A DNA stretch of 45,120 bases, from NCBI GenBank assembly GCA_017397685.1, contig JAFQID010000042.1:1-45120 (forward strand), written 5' to 3'. Position 1 is the stretch's first letter; every line of letters begins with the position of its first letter. The position numbers and the translations under genes were made by a program. The notes below the pieces were generated by a model. It saw nothing but the letters and a program-made list of their open reading frames with translations. It ran no database searches and was not told the DNA's origin. Origin of the DNA: Bacilli bacterium. GTDB taxonomy: Bacteria; Bacillota_I; Bacilli_A; RF39; UBA660. Shown here piece after piece: positions 26,979 to 34,913 of the stretch.

Positions 26979-28163
26979 CTATTTAATATGAAGTTTTTTA
27001 TTTAAACTCATAACTTTTTCATACGTTTCAATATATTCATCAGGATTATTTATTAATTCATCTAATCTAGAAAATAATTCTTCTCTTTCTTCCCTCAATC
27101 TATTAATTTCATTTTTACTTTCTAATTTTCTCTTTAAAAACTCTTGCTCTCTTAACTCTTTTTGACTCGATAATAATCTAAGAGAATCTTTATTAGCTCT
27201 CATTTTTTCATTTTGACATGCTAATCTTATTTCTTCCTGCACTCTCCAAAACTTTTGACAAGCAATTAAATCTAATGTTTTCCTATCATTTCTTATATAA
27301 TCAATTTCACACGCAAGCCTCATTTGTTCCATATTAAGCCATTCCTCTTGAGAAACTATTAAGCCAAGAGCATACTTATCATTTCTTATATTTTCATTTT
27401 CACATGCTAACATTAATTCTTTTCGTTTTTCAAAACTCTCTTCACTAGCAATTAACTTAAGTGCATCTTTATCTTCTCTTATTTCGTCATTTTTACAAAC
27501 AAGTCTCATTTGTTCCATACTAACCCAATCTTTTTGCTTAGAAATTAATCTAAGAGCTTCTTTATCATTTCTTATCTTCTCATTTTTGCAAGCTATAACC
27601 ATTTGTCTCATCATTTGCGCATTTACTTGCATATCTATTAACTCAAGTGCATTTCTATCATTTCTAATTCTCTCATTTTCACAAGCAAATCTCATTTGCT
27701 CCATCATTTGATAATCTTCTTGTTTTGCTATTAACTTAAGAGCATATTTATCATTTGCAATATTTTTATTCTCACATGCAAGCCTCATTTGTTCCATCAT
27801 TTTCCAGTCTTTTCCGCTTGCAATAAGCATTAATATTTCCATATTATTCCTAATATGTTCATATGCACACGCAAGCATTACTTGTTTTTGTTTTCGAAAA
27901 TCTTTCTGACTCGCTATTAAATTCAAAACTTCTATATTTCCATCTAATGTTTTACTCATACATGCTAATTTCATTTGACTTTGCCATGTATAACCCGAAT
28001 GAGAAGTTATTAATTTTAACAATACTAGTGGCAATTCTAAAAGATCTACATCAAATACCTCAACATGAACTTTTACAATTTCTTTTATTTTTTCTACATC
28101 AATCTCTATTCCATTTTCCTTGCAATACTTAAACAAATCATATATTTTATCTTCTTTAGTCAT
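26979..28163 (-). CDS. Helical-repeat protein B (31-residue repeats)
   Basis: 394 residues. It starts with an ATG overlapping the stop of its upstream twin (ATGACTAA) after GGGGGAG. The N-terminal head 'KIYDLFKYCKENGIEIDVEK' matches the twin. Then come about nine tandem ~31-residue units, each with a core like 'MRLACENxxIRNDxxALxLI' and Q-rich beginnings ('EQMRLACE'). A charged coiled-coil tail ('EINRLREEREELFSRLDELI') ends the chain. The units predict paired alpha helices forming a solenoid. No signal peptide or membrane segment is seen, so it is likely a cytoplasmic scaffold or binding protein. I do not recognise a named family. Confidence 0.85.
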   Translation of the reverse strand: MTKEDKIYDLFKYCKENGIEIDVEKIKEIVKVHVEVFDVDLLELPLVLLKLITSHSGYTWQSQMKLACMSKTLDGNIEVLNLIASQKDFRKQKQVMLACAYEHIRNNMEILMLIASGKDWKMMEQMRLACENKNIANDKYALKLIAKQEDYQMMEQMRFACENERIRNDRNALELIDMQVNAQMMRQMVIACKNEKIRNDKEALRLISKQKDWVSMEQMRLVCKNDEIREDKDALKLIASEESFEKRKELMLACENENIRNDKYALGLIVSQEEWLNMEQMRLACEIDYIRNDRKTLDLIACQKFWRVQEEIRLACQNEKMRANKDSLRLLSSQKELREQEFLKRKLESKNEINRLREEREELFSRLDELINNPDEYIETYEKVMSLNKKLHIK

Positions 28164-29352
28164 AATTACTCCCCCTATTTAATTTTTTATTTAAAATCAT
28201 AACTTTTTCATACGTTTCAACATATTCATCAGGATTATTTAATAATTTATCTAACCTAGAAAGTAACACTTCCCTTTCTTTAATTAAATTATTTAATTCA
28301 TCTTCAAAGTTCAGCCTTCTTCTTAAAAACTCTTGTTCTTCTACTTCAATCTTATTTGCTATTAGTCTAATAATATTCTTATCTTTTCTTAGCCTATCAT
28401 CCAAACAAGCACGTCTTAATTGTTCTTGATTTTCCCATGTTTTTTGACTAGCAATTAACTTAAGTGCCTCTTTATCATTTCTTAATTTTTCATTTTCACA
28501 TGCAAATCTAACCTGTCTCATTTTCTGCCAGTCTTCTTGCAAAACTATCAAATCAAGTGCATATTTATCTTTTCTTATATTTTCATTTTCACATGCAAAT
28601 CTTAATTCCGCTTGTTTTTCACTATTATTTTCACTAGCTATTAAACCAAGAACATATTTATCATTTCTAATTCCTTCATTTTTACATGCTAGAATCATTT
28701 CAAACATATTAACCAATTTTTTTTGTGAAGCAATTAAACCAAGAGCATATTTATCCTCTCTTATCTCTTCATTTTCACATGCAAGCATAACTTGATTCAT
28801 TTTTAAATAGTCATCTTGAGAAGCTATCAAATCAAGTGCATATTTATCCTCTCTTATCTCTTCATTTTCACATGCAAGTATCATTTGATTCATTTTTAAA
28901 TAGTCATCTTGAGAAGCTATCAAACCAAGTGCATATTTATCATTTCTAATTCCTTCATTTTTACATGCAAGCCTCAATTGATGCATCATTCTACTGTCAG
29001 TTTGACTAGCAATAGAACGTAGTATATCCATATCATTTCTTATATTTTCATTTTCGCATGCTATTAATAATTCATGTTGTTTTTGATATTCATCTTGATT
29101 AGAAATTATTTTTAAAACTTCAATATTACCACTCAATATCTTACTTTGACATGCAGTTATCATTTCCTTTTGTTTTAAATAATCATCATGACAAGTTATT
29201 AACTTAAGCACTTCAATAGGTAATTCAGCTAAATTTTCATTATATAAATCTTTATGAATTTTAAGCATTTCATTTATCTTTTCAATATCAATTTCAATAT
29301 CATTTTCTTTGCAATACTTAAACAACTTATATATCTTTTTTTCCTTATTCAT
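28156..29352 (-). CDS. Helical-repeat protein A (31-residue repeats)
   Basis: 398 residues, co-linear with protein B from the same 'YKLFKYCKENDIEIDIEK' head to the same 'NNPDEYVETYEKVM' tail. The central repeats are more regular: 'MILACENEEIREDKYALDLI' is followed 31 residues later by a near-identical unit. At DNA level, the units around 28780-28963 differ at only a few bases, so recent unit duplication or gene conversion is likely. Conserved Ala-Cys in each unit suggests the Cys is buried in the helix packing. The two genes arose by tandem duplication and are translationally coupled. Confidence 0.85.
   Translation of the reverse strand: MNKEKKIYKLFKYCKENDIEIDIEKINEMLKIHKDLYNENLAELPIEVLKLITCHDDYLKQKEMITACQSKILSGNIEVLKIISNQDEYQKQHELLIACENENIRNDMDILRSIASQTDSRMMHQLRLACKNEGIRNDKYALGLIASQDDYLKMNQMILACENEEIREDKYALDLIASQDDYLKMNQVMLACENEEIREDKYALGLIASQKKLVNMFEMILACKNEGIRNDKYVLGLIASENNSEKQAELRFACENENIRKDKYALDLIVLQEDWQKMRQVRFACENEKLRNDKEALKLIASQKTWENQEQLRRACLDDRLRKDKNIIRLIANKIEVEEQEFLRRRLNFEDELNNLIKEREVLLSRLDKLLNNPDEYVETYEKVMILNKKLNRGSNYD
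28780..28963 (-). repeat. Nearly identical tandem 93-bp units in repeat gene A
   Basis: Two adjacent 93-base units, both encoding QDDYLKMNQ...ACENE-type repeats, share long identical runs such as TCTTGAGAAGCTATCAAA (plus strand). The other units in the gene are more diverged. Confidence 0.8.
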
Positions 29353-29394
29353 ATATTCTCCTTCATTATAAAAATTTAATATTCAAACATTAAA

Positions 29395-30459
29395 TCACAT
29401 ACTCATTTTCCTACTCAAAACATCTTCCTCAAAAAATATCTTATCCTTAAGTTCATAAAGTTGAGTTTCACTAATTAATTTTCTAAACTTAAATCCTTTA
29501 ATATCATATCTTACTAGACAGTTATCAACATAAGTCTTAAAAGCATTATCAACTTCTTCACTATCCATATTTCCATTAAAATAGTTTTCTTTTAATTTAG
29601 CAATATAACATCTAGATACAAATAAGTTAATTTCTCTAAGTTTTTTAGTAAGAACACCTTTTAAAATAGCAGATGTTACACACTTGTTATCATATATACA
29701 TTCATGCCATAAATCCAAATCAGAAATAAAATCCTTAACCTCTTCTTCGCTACTATAAACACTAAGTTCATCAATAAGTCCCTTTAAATCACAGTTAAAA
29801 TACAAACTTTCCATTTTTTCTTTACCAATAATTTTTTCTAATATAGAAGCAAAATAAAATTCAAGTACATAATGAGAACCATTAATTTTATCCTTAAAAT
29901 ATCTTTCAGTTAAAACCTGAGTATACCCCTCATCAATACCTCTTGCAAATAAAGGAGCAGAGCTTTGCCTAAACCCACTATAATATACATCATCACAACA
30001 AGTACTGCTCATCATATGAATAAACTCATGATAAAGTGATTCATCATCTATAGAATCAATCGTATTATCAACAGGACTATAACATCCAAGAAAAGCAGGA
30101 TTTAATATTTTCTTATCAACTTTAAAAATATATAAACTATTAATATTATTATTAAAATTCTTCAGATTCTCACGCGGCATCTTCTCAACTACAGTATTAA
30201 CAAAATGATTTATCGCATTTTTAAATCCCATATAATTACATTTAATATCACATTCTTCCAGCCACTCTTTAACGTTAACAACAGGCGCATCCTTAATTTC
30301 AAAATCTTTTTTCTCATTAAGTTTTTTATAATTATCTATTTCCCCCATAACAAATTTAGTAATATGCTTTATAGTAAAAGGAAAAAACATTGAAAAAACT
30401 ATCACAAAAGAAAGGTCAGAAAGATAAGAAAAATCATAATTATTATTACTATTATCCAT
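29395..30459 (-). CDS. Membrane-associated gluzincin-like protein of unknown function
   Basis: 354 residues, with AAGGGGA before the ATG. A hydrophobic segment near residues 13-33 ('LSFVIVFSMFFPFTIKHI') comes first, followed by a long soluble part. A zinc-protease motif is visible: HEFIH in 'SLYHEFIHMMSST', with 'RGIDEGYTQVLTERYF' about 40 residues later supplying a possible third ligand Glu, as in gluzincins. No closer family is recognised. It is followed by the two helical-repeat genes with a 42-base gap, so the three may be co-transcribed. Catalysis is predicted only from the motif. Confidence 0.72.
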   Translation of the reverse strand: MDNSNNNYDFSYLSDLSFVIVFSMFFPFTIKHITKFVMGEIDNYKKLNEKKDFEIKDAPVVNVKEWLEECDIKCNYMGFKNAINHFVNTVVEKMPRENLKNFNNNINSLYIFKVDKKILNPAFLGCYSPVDNTIDSIDDESLYHEFIHMMSSTCCDDVYYSGFRQSSAPLFARGIDEGYTQVLTERYFKDKINGSHYVLEFYFASILEKIIGKEKMESLYFNCDLKGLIDELSVYSSEEEVKDFISDLDLWHECIYDNKCVTSAILKGVLTKKLREINLFVSRCYIAKLKENYFNGNMDSEEVDNAFKTYVDNCLVRYDIKGFKFRKLISETQLYELKDKIFFEEDVLSRKMSM

Positions 30460-30500
30460 AAATAATCCCCTTTAATAGTTTACTATATTATCATACTTTA

Positions 30501-30527
30501 AAGAAAAAAGAAAGACGTTAATCTTCC
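30501..30527 (-). terminator. Terminator after rbfA
   Basis: GGAAGA and TCTTTC pair (one G-U) around the rbfA stop codon and are followed by TTTTTTC on the minus strand. Confidence 0.6.
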
Positions 30528-30856
30528 TTATTTATTTCTTCTAAAATCTTTTCAATTCTTTGTCCATACTCAATAGACTCATCATATATAAATCTAAGTT
30601 CAGGAATATGTCTTATATCAAGTCTATCAGCTAGCAAACTTCTAAAATATCCACATGCATTATTAAGATCTTTAAGAACATGTTCTCTGTCCTCATCCAA
30701 AGTAGTGAAATATATTTTAGCAAAACTAAGATCATTAGTCGCATCTACATGAGTAATAGTTACATTTTTAAAATCTTTATCCTTAGCTTCAAATAAAAGT
30801 ATACTAGAAATTTCCTTTTGAATATCAGAAGCTACTCTTTCACCTTTAACTCTCAT
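30518..30856 (-). CDS. rbfA: Ribosome-binding factor A
   Basis: 112 residues. The ATG shares one base with the infB stop (TAATG). The KH-fold sequence opens with '[20 protein letters not shown]' and has 'VTITHVDATNDLSFAKIYFT' and 'HIPELRFIYDESIEYGQRI', all typical of RbfA. It helps 16S rRNA maturation of the 30S subunit. It is the last gene of the rimP-nusA-ylxR-infB-rbfA operon. Confidence 0.97.
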   Translation of the reverse strand: MRVKGERVASDIQKEISSILLFEAKDKDFKNVTITHVDATNDLSFAKIYFTTLDEDREHVLKDLNNACGYFRSLLADRLDIRHIPELRFIYDESIEYGQRIEKILEEINKED

Positions 30857-33000
30857 TATTTTTTCACTTCCCTCATCTCATACACTTCTACTCTATCTCC
30901 AACTCTTACATCACTATAATTTTCAATAGTAAGTCCACAATCATATCCACTCTTAACTTCCTTAACAGAATCTTTTTCTCTTTGAAGTGAAGATATTTTA
31001 CTTTGATTAATAACAACACCATCTCTTATAACTCTAGCAAGAGCATTATTTTTAATAATACCACTAGTCACATGTGAACCAGCAATATTTCCAACTTTAG
31101 AGAACTTAAATATAGCTCTAACCTCAGCCTCACCTAAAATAACTTCTTCATATTCAGGATCAAGCATTCCCCTCATCGCAGCTTCAATCTCCTCAACAGC
31201 TTTATATATAATATTATAAAGTCTAATATCAACATTTTTAAGTTTAGCCATCTCTTTAGTAGCGCTACTTGGACTAACATTAAATCCAATAATAATAGCA
31301 TTTGAAGCATCCGCAAGAACAACATCACTTTCAGTAATAGTTCCAACACCACTTCTAATTACATTTATCTTAACACCTTCAACACTTATCTTTAAAAGTG
31401 CATTCTTAACAGCTTCCTCACTACCCTTAACATCAGTTTTTAAAACTATATTAATTTCCTTACGTCCTTCCTTAATTTGATCAAACAAATCATCTAGACT
31501 TACAGCCTTCTTTGCACTTTTCTTATTCTTAAAAGAAATTACTCTCTTATCAGCAATAGTTTTAGCTTCCTTCTCACTTTCAAAAGCCATAAACTTATCA
31601 CCTGCAACTGGTACTTCACTAAGACCAGTTATTTCAACAGGTTTACTTACTTCAGCCTCCGCAACATCTCTTCCACTATCATCTTTTAAAGTCCTAACCT
31701 TACCAAAACAAGTACCAACTACAATAGGATCTCCTATTCTAAGCGTACCATTTTGAATAAGTAATGTAACAACAGGACCAATATTTTTATCAAGTCTTGC
31801 TTCAACTACGCTTCCCATAGCATATCTATTAGGATTAGCTTTAAGTTCAAGAACTTCCGATAAAACATTAATATTATCAAGAAGAAGGTCAATCCCCTCA
31901 CCAGTATGAGCACTAATCTTAACAAATATAGTATCTCCTCCCCATTCCTCAGGAGTAAGACCATACTCACTCATTTCACTCATAATCTTATCTATATTAA
32001 TATTTGGTTTATCAATTTTATTAATAGCAACTATAATAGGTACCCCAGCAGCCTTCGCATGATCAATAGCTTCCTTAGTTTGAGGCATAACACCATCATC
32101 CGCAGCAACTATAATAATAACAATATCAGTAATAGATGCTCCTCTTGCTCTCATTTCAGTAAACGCAGCATGCCCAGGAGTATCTATAAAAGTTATTTTC
32201 TTTCCATCCTTAATAACTTGATATGCACCAATATGCTGAGTAATACCTCCAGCTTCACCACTCACAACATGACTCTTTCTAATATAATCAAGAAGTGATG
32301 TTTTACCATGGTCAACATGTCCCATAATCGTTACAACCGCAGGTCTTAAGCATAAATCCTCAGCATTATCAGTAACAACATACTCTTCAAAATTACTAAT
32401 ATCAGTTGTCTCCTCACGCTTAAGTTCCTTACCAAACTCAAGAACTATAATTTCAGCATCCTCATAAGTAATAGCCTCATTAACAGATATAATCATACCC
32501 ATCATAACAAGTTTCTTAACAAGTTCAGAAGCACTAACCCCAATCGCACTCGCAAGATCACCAACGCTCATACCTTCAGTATATAAAACAACATTAGAAT
32601 CAATAACTTCCGTATTACTTTGAAGTTTTTCCTTATGCTTATATAAATTTTTCTTCTTATTTAAAAATTCTTCATTAGTCTTTTTAGACTTACTACTATC
32701 TTTTTTCTTAAACTTTTCACCCTTAATATTAACTTCATTATCTTTAATATAATCGCTCGCTACTAAGCTTGCTCTATCCTCAAGTTCAAACTTATCCGCA
32801 AGATCCTCATCCATTAAATCTTCAAAAGCATCTTCTTCATTATTATTAGATAATTCTCCAATTTCATTATCAAGCATAATAATCGCATCATCATCTAAAA
32901 TATCATTCTCATCCTTAACATTAATTCCAAGTTCCTTAAGTTTATTAATAACCAAAGAAACTGAAACATTAAGTTCGCTGGCATAATCTTTAATACTCAT
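30856..33000 (-). CDS. infB: Translation initiation factor IF-2
   Basis: 714 residues from the ATG at 33000 ([20 protein letters not shown]), with AGGAAGTGA before it; an in-frame start 9 bases earlier is less likely. The IF2N modules at both ends of a short charged linker are followed by the G domain: '[18 protein letters not shown]', 'DTPGHAAF', 'NKIDKP' and 'SAHTGEG'. Then come domains II-IV with '[18 protein letters not shown]'. IF-2 brings fMet-tRNA to the 30S start complex. The linker is much shorter than in E. coli, as usual in Bacillota of this type. Confidence 0.98.
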   Translation of the reverse strand: MSIKDYASELNVSVSLVINKLKELGINVKDENDILDDDAIIMLDNEIGELSNNNEEDAFEDLMDEDLADKFELEDRASLVASDYIKDNEVNIKGEKFKKKDSSKSKKTNEEFLNKKKNLYKHKEKLQSNTEVIDSNVVLYTEGMSVGDLASAIGVSASELVKKLVMMGMIISVNEAITYEDAEIIVLEFGKELKREETTDISNFEEYVVTDNAEDLCLRPAVVTIMGHVDHGKTSLLDYIRKSHVVSGEAGGITQHIGAYQVIKDGKKITFIDTPGHAAFTEMRARGASITDIVIIIVAADDGVMPQTKEAIDHAKAAGVPIIVAINKIDKPNINIDKIMSEMSEYGLTPEEWGGDTIFVKISAHTGEGIDLLLDNINVLSEVLELKANPNRYAMGSVVEARLDKNIGPVVTLLIQNGTLRIGDPIVVGTCFGKVRTLKDDSGRDVAEAEVSKPVEITGLSEVPVAGDKFMAFESEKEAKTIADKRVISFKNKKSAKKAVSLDDLFDQIKEGRKEINIVLKTDVKGSEEAVKNALLKISVEGVKINVIRSGVGTITESDVVLADASNAIIIGFNVSPSSATKEMAKLKNVDIRLYNIIYKAVEEIEAAMRGMLDPEYEEVILGEAEVRAIFKFSKVGNIAGSHVTSGIIKNNALARVIRDGVVINQSKISSLQREKDSVKEVKSGYDCGLTIENYSDVRVGDRVEVYEMREVKK

Positions 33001-33016
33001 AAGTATCACTTCCTTT

Positions 33017-33274
33017 CTATATTTTAGTCTTTAATAATTCGTATATTTCATCTCCCACGCTTACTTCTAAATGTTTATCAAGAAGTTTGCCTTTTTGTGC
33101 CTTTTCAATAACATCAATATCTTTCTTAAGATAAACACCACGTCCATTAGCTTTTAATGTATCATCAACAAACACTTCTCCATTATTATTTCTAACAACC
33201 CTAAGAAGTTCTTTTTTCTCAAATCTCTCTCTTGTAACAGCGCACATTCTAAGAGGTACTTTTCTAGTTTTCAT
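33017..33274 (-). CDS. ylxR: YlxR family RNA-binding protein (RnpM)
   Basis: 85 residues. It opens 'MKTRKVPLRMCAVTRERFEK', has 'LLRVVRNNNGEVFVDDTLK' and the signature 'ANGRGVYLKKD'. YlxR/RnpM is a small RNA-binding protein that has been linked to RNase P. Its place between nusA and infB is the standard one. The ribosomal L7Ae-like gene often found here in Bacilli is absent. Confidence 0.93.
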   Translation of the reverse strand: MKTRKVPLRMCAVTRERFEKKELLRVVRNNNGEVFVDDTLKANGRGVYLKKDIDVIEKAQKGKLLDKHLEVSVGDEIYELLKTKI

Positions 33275-33283
33275 AAAAACCTC

Positions 33284-34372
33284 CTAACTATTTATTTCTT
33301 CATTAATCTCAGCAAGAGTTTTAATATTAATAGTATACTTAGTAAGTTTACTAGCAAGTTTAATATTAATACCTTTCTTACCTATCGCAAGAGATAAATT
33401 TTCATCATCAGCAATAACTAAAGCTTCCTTCTTTTTCTCATCAGTAATACTAACATTAAGATTTTTAGCTGGACTTAAACTATTAGCAATAAAATCTTCC
33501 ATTACATTACTATAAGCTATTAAATCTACCTTCTCTCCACCTAGTTCAGTAATAATATTAGCAATTCTTCTTCCCTTTTCACCAATACAACTACCAACTG
33601 GATCAACATTACTATTAGTACTAGAAACAGCTACTTTACTTCTTACCCCAGCCTCACGAGCAACACCATGCATAACAAGTGTTCCATCAGCAAACTCAGG
33701 TATTTCATGCTCAAACAATCTCTTAACAAAACCATAATGTTTTCTAGAAAGTAATATTAATGGTCCTTTAGTAGTACTTTCAATCTTAGTAACATAAACC
33801 TTAACACTACTACCCATCACTAATTTTTCACCAGGAATTAATTCAGTCCTTGGTAAAATCCCACGAGCCTTACCTAGGTCTACATAATAATTCTTCGCAT
33901 CCTCCATCGCAAGAAATCCAATAAGAAGTTCATCTTGTTTATCTTCAAAATCACTCATTATTTTTTCTCTTTCAGCTTCTCTTATCTTTTGAAGAACTAC
34001 TTGTTTAGCAACACTAATAGCTACTCTGTTAAAATCTTTTGGAGTAACTTCTTCTAAGATTTCATCTCCAACTTCATAATCACTATTAATTTTTTTCGCA
34101 TCACTAATAGTCATTTCATTAAGATAATCTCTTGTATCAGCCTCTTCATCCTCTTCTTCATCAGGATAATCTTCAACAATATTAGTAACTCTAAATACTT
34201 TAATCTCTCCAGTATTCCTATCAACTAACACTCTTGATGCATAATCAGCTCTTTCATTCTTTCTAAATGCTGTACTAAGCGCTGTTTGCATAGCCTCAAT
34301 AACAACATCCTCATCAATCCCTTTTTCCTCTACTATAAAATCAAGTGCTTTCTTAAATTCTTTTGCTTCCAT
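33284..34372 (-). CDS. nusA: Transcription termination/antitermination factor NusA
   Basis: 362 residues. The N-terminal domain starts 'MEAKEFKKALDFIVEEKGID', then an S1 domain ('GSSVKVYVTKIE' and neighbours) and two KH domains ('VGSCIGEKGRRIANIITELG', 'AIGKKGINIKLASKL'). The length fits Bacillota NusA, which lacks the acidic repeats of E. coli. The ATG lies inside the 3' end of rimP (20-base overlap), with AAAGGAG just before it. It controls pausing, termination and rRNA antitermination. Confidence 0.98.
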   Translation of the reverse strand: MEAKEFKKALDFIVEEKGIDEDVVIEAMQTALSTAFRKNERADYASRVLVDRNTGEIKVFRVTNIVEDYPDEEEDEEADTRDYLNEMTISDAKKINSDYEVGDEILEEVTPKDFNRVAISVAKQVVLQKIREAEREKIMSDFEDKQDELLIGFLAMEDAKNYYVDLGKARGILPRTELIPGEKLVMGSSVKVYVTKIESTTKGPLILLSRKHYGFVKRLFEHEIPEFADGTLVMHGVAREAGVRSKVAVSSTNSNVDPVGSCIGEKGRRIANIITELGGEKVDLIAYSNVMEDFIANSLSPAKNLNVSITDEKKKEALVIADDENLSLAIGKKGINIKLASKLTKYTINIKTLAEINEEINS

Positions 34373-34616
34373 CTTCGCTCACTCCTTTGCTTCCTACATC
34401 TAAAATATATTCACTTACATCTAAATCTAATGCATCAATAATTGGATTAACAATATGAGTTGCCTTAACACATAAATCCAAATCCACTCCAGACTCACTA
34501 TCAATAACAACAAATAATGTTTTCTCTCCGTCTTCCTCTCCAAAATGAACATTAACCAAAGAAATTCCTTCTTCCTCTAAAGGCCCCTTAACAGCCTCAT
34601 AAACTTTCTCTTCCAT
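34353..34616 (-). CDS. rimP: RimP-like ribosome maturation factor, N-terminal domain only
   Basis: 87 residues from the ATG at 34616, preceded by AGGAGG. The longer frame would start inside the leader hairpin. 'MEEKVYEAVKGPLEEEGISL', 'VNVHFGEEDGEKTLFVVIDS', 'VDLDLCVKATHIVNPIIDAL' and 'YILDVGSKGV' follow the RimP N-terminal domain. RimP is normally about 150 residues with a C-terminal SH3-like domain; here the chain stops where that domain would begin. Position at the head of the nusA operon supports the assignment. RimP assists 30S assembly. Whether the short form works alone is unknown. Confidence 0.85.
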   Translation of the reverse strand: MEEKVYEAVKGPLEEEGISLVNVHFGEEDGEKTLFVVIDSESGVDLDLCVKATHIVNPIIDALDLDVSEYILDVGSKGVSEDGSKRI

Positions 34617-34627
34617 ATTCCTCCTCG

Positions 34628-34664
34628 ATAATAAAGAGTGGACTTTATTGCCCACTCCTTGTTG
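34628..34664 (-). promoter_or_regulatory. Leader hairpin before rimP
   Basis: On the minus strand GAGTGG and CCACTC pair around a 10-base loop and are followed by TTTAT, just upstream of the rimP ribosome binding site. It could be an attenuator, or a structured leader of the type known for rimP-nusA transcripts. Confidence 0.5.
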
Positions 34665-34672
34665 CTACAAAT

Positions 34673-34701
34673 AATATATCACATATTAACCTAAATTACA
34701 A
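34673..34701 (-). promoter_or_regulatory. Promoter of the rimP-nusA-infB operon
   Basis: TTGTAA (34701-34696), a 17-base spacer and TATATT (34678-34673), just upstream of the leader hairpin. Confidence 0.7.
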
Positions 34702-34744
34702 GTATTTTTAATTGTTCTCAATTTTAATTTACAAAAATTTAATT

Positions 34745-34913
34745 CCATTTTTTATTCGCCCAATTGGAATAAAATCCATTTATTCCAATTAGGAATACAA
34801 CACATTAGTTTCTTCTTCTAGTTTTATCATCTACAAAACCTAGTGTCCTTACATGCCCTCTGGGCATGGTCATTTGAAATGGTTTTCAAATGACATTTCT
34901 TACGCTTTTCGCC
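34745..34913 (-). repeat. Conserved 3' block downstream of surface gene P2 (copy B)
   Basis: This is the partner of the block at 10571-10745. The same three inverted repeats occur in the same order. At 34870-34893 is a 10-bp stem TCATTTGAAA/TTTCAAATGA with 4-base loop TGGT. At 34852-34868 is CATGCCC/GGGCATG with loop TCT. At 34759-34793 is the long AT-rich stem. The stems are kept while loops change (TGGT versus AGGT; TCT versus AAAA), which suggests selection on structure. Confidence 0.85.

Noticed and set aside
28156..29352. Repeated units in the helical-repeat genes as a CRISPR array
   Set aside because: The repeats are 93 bases, in frame, contiguous without spacers and translate into a regular protein repeat.
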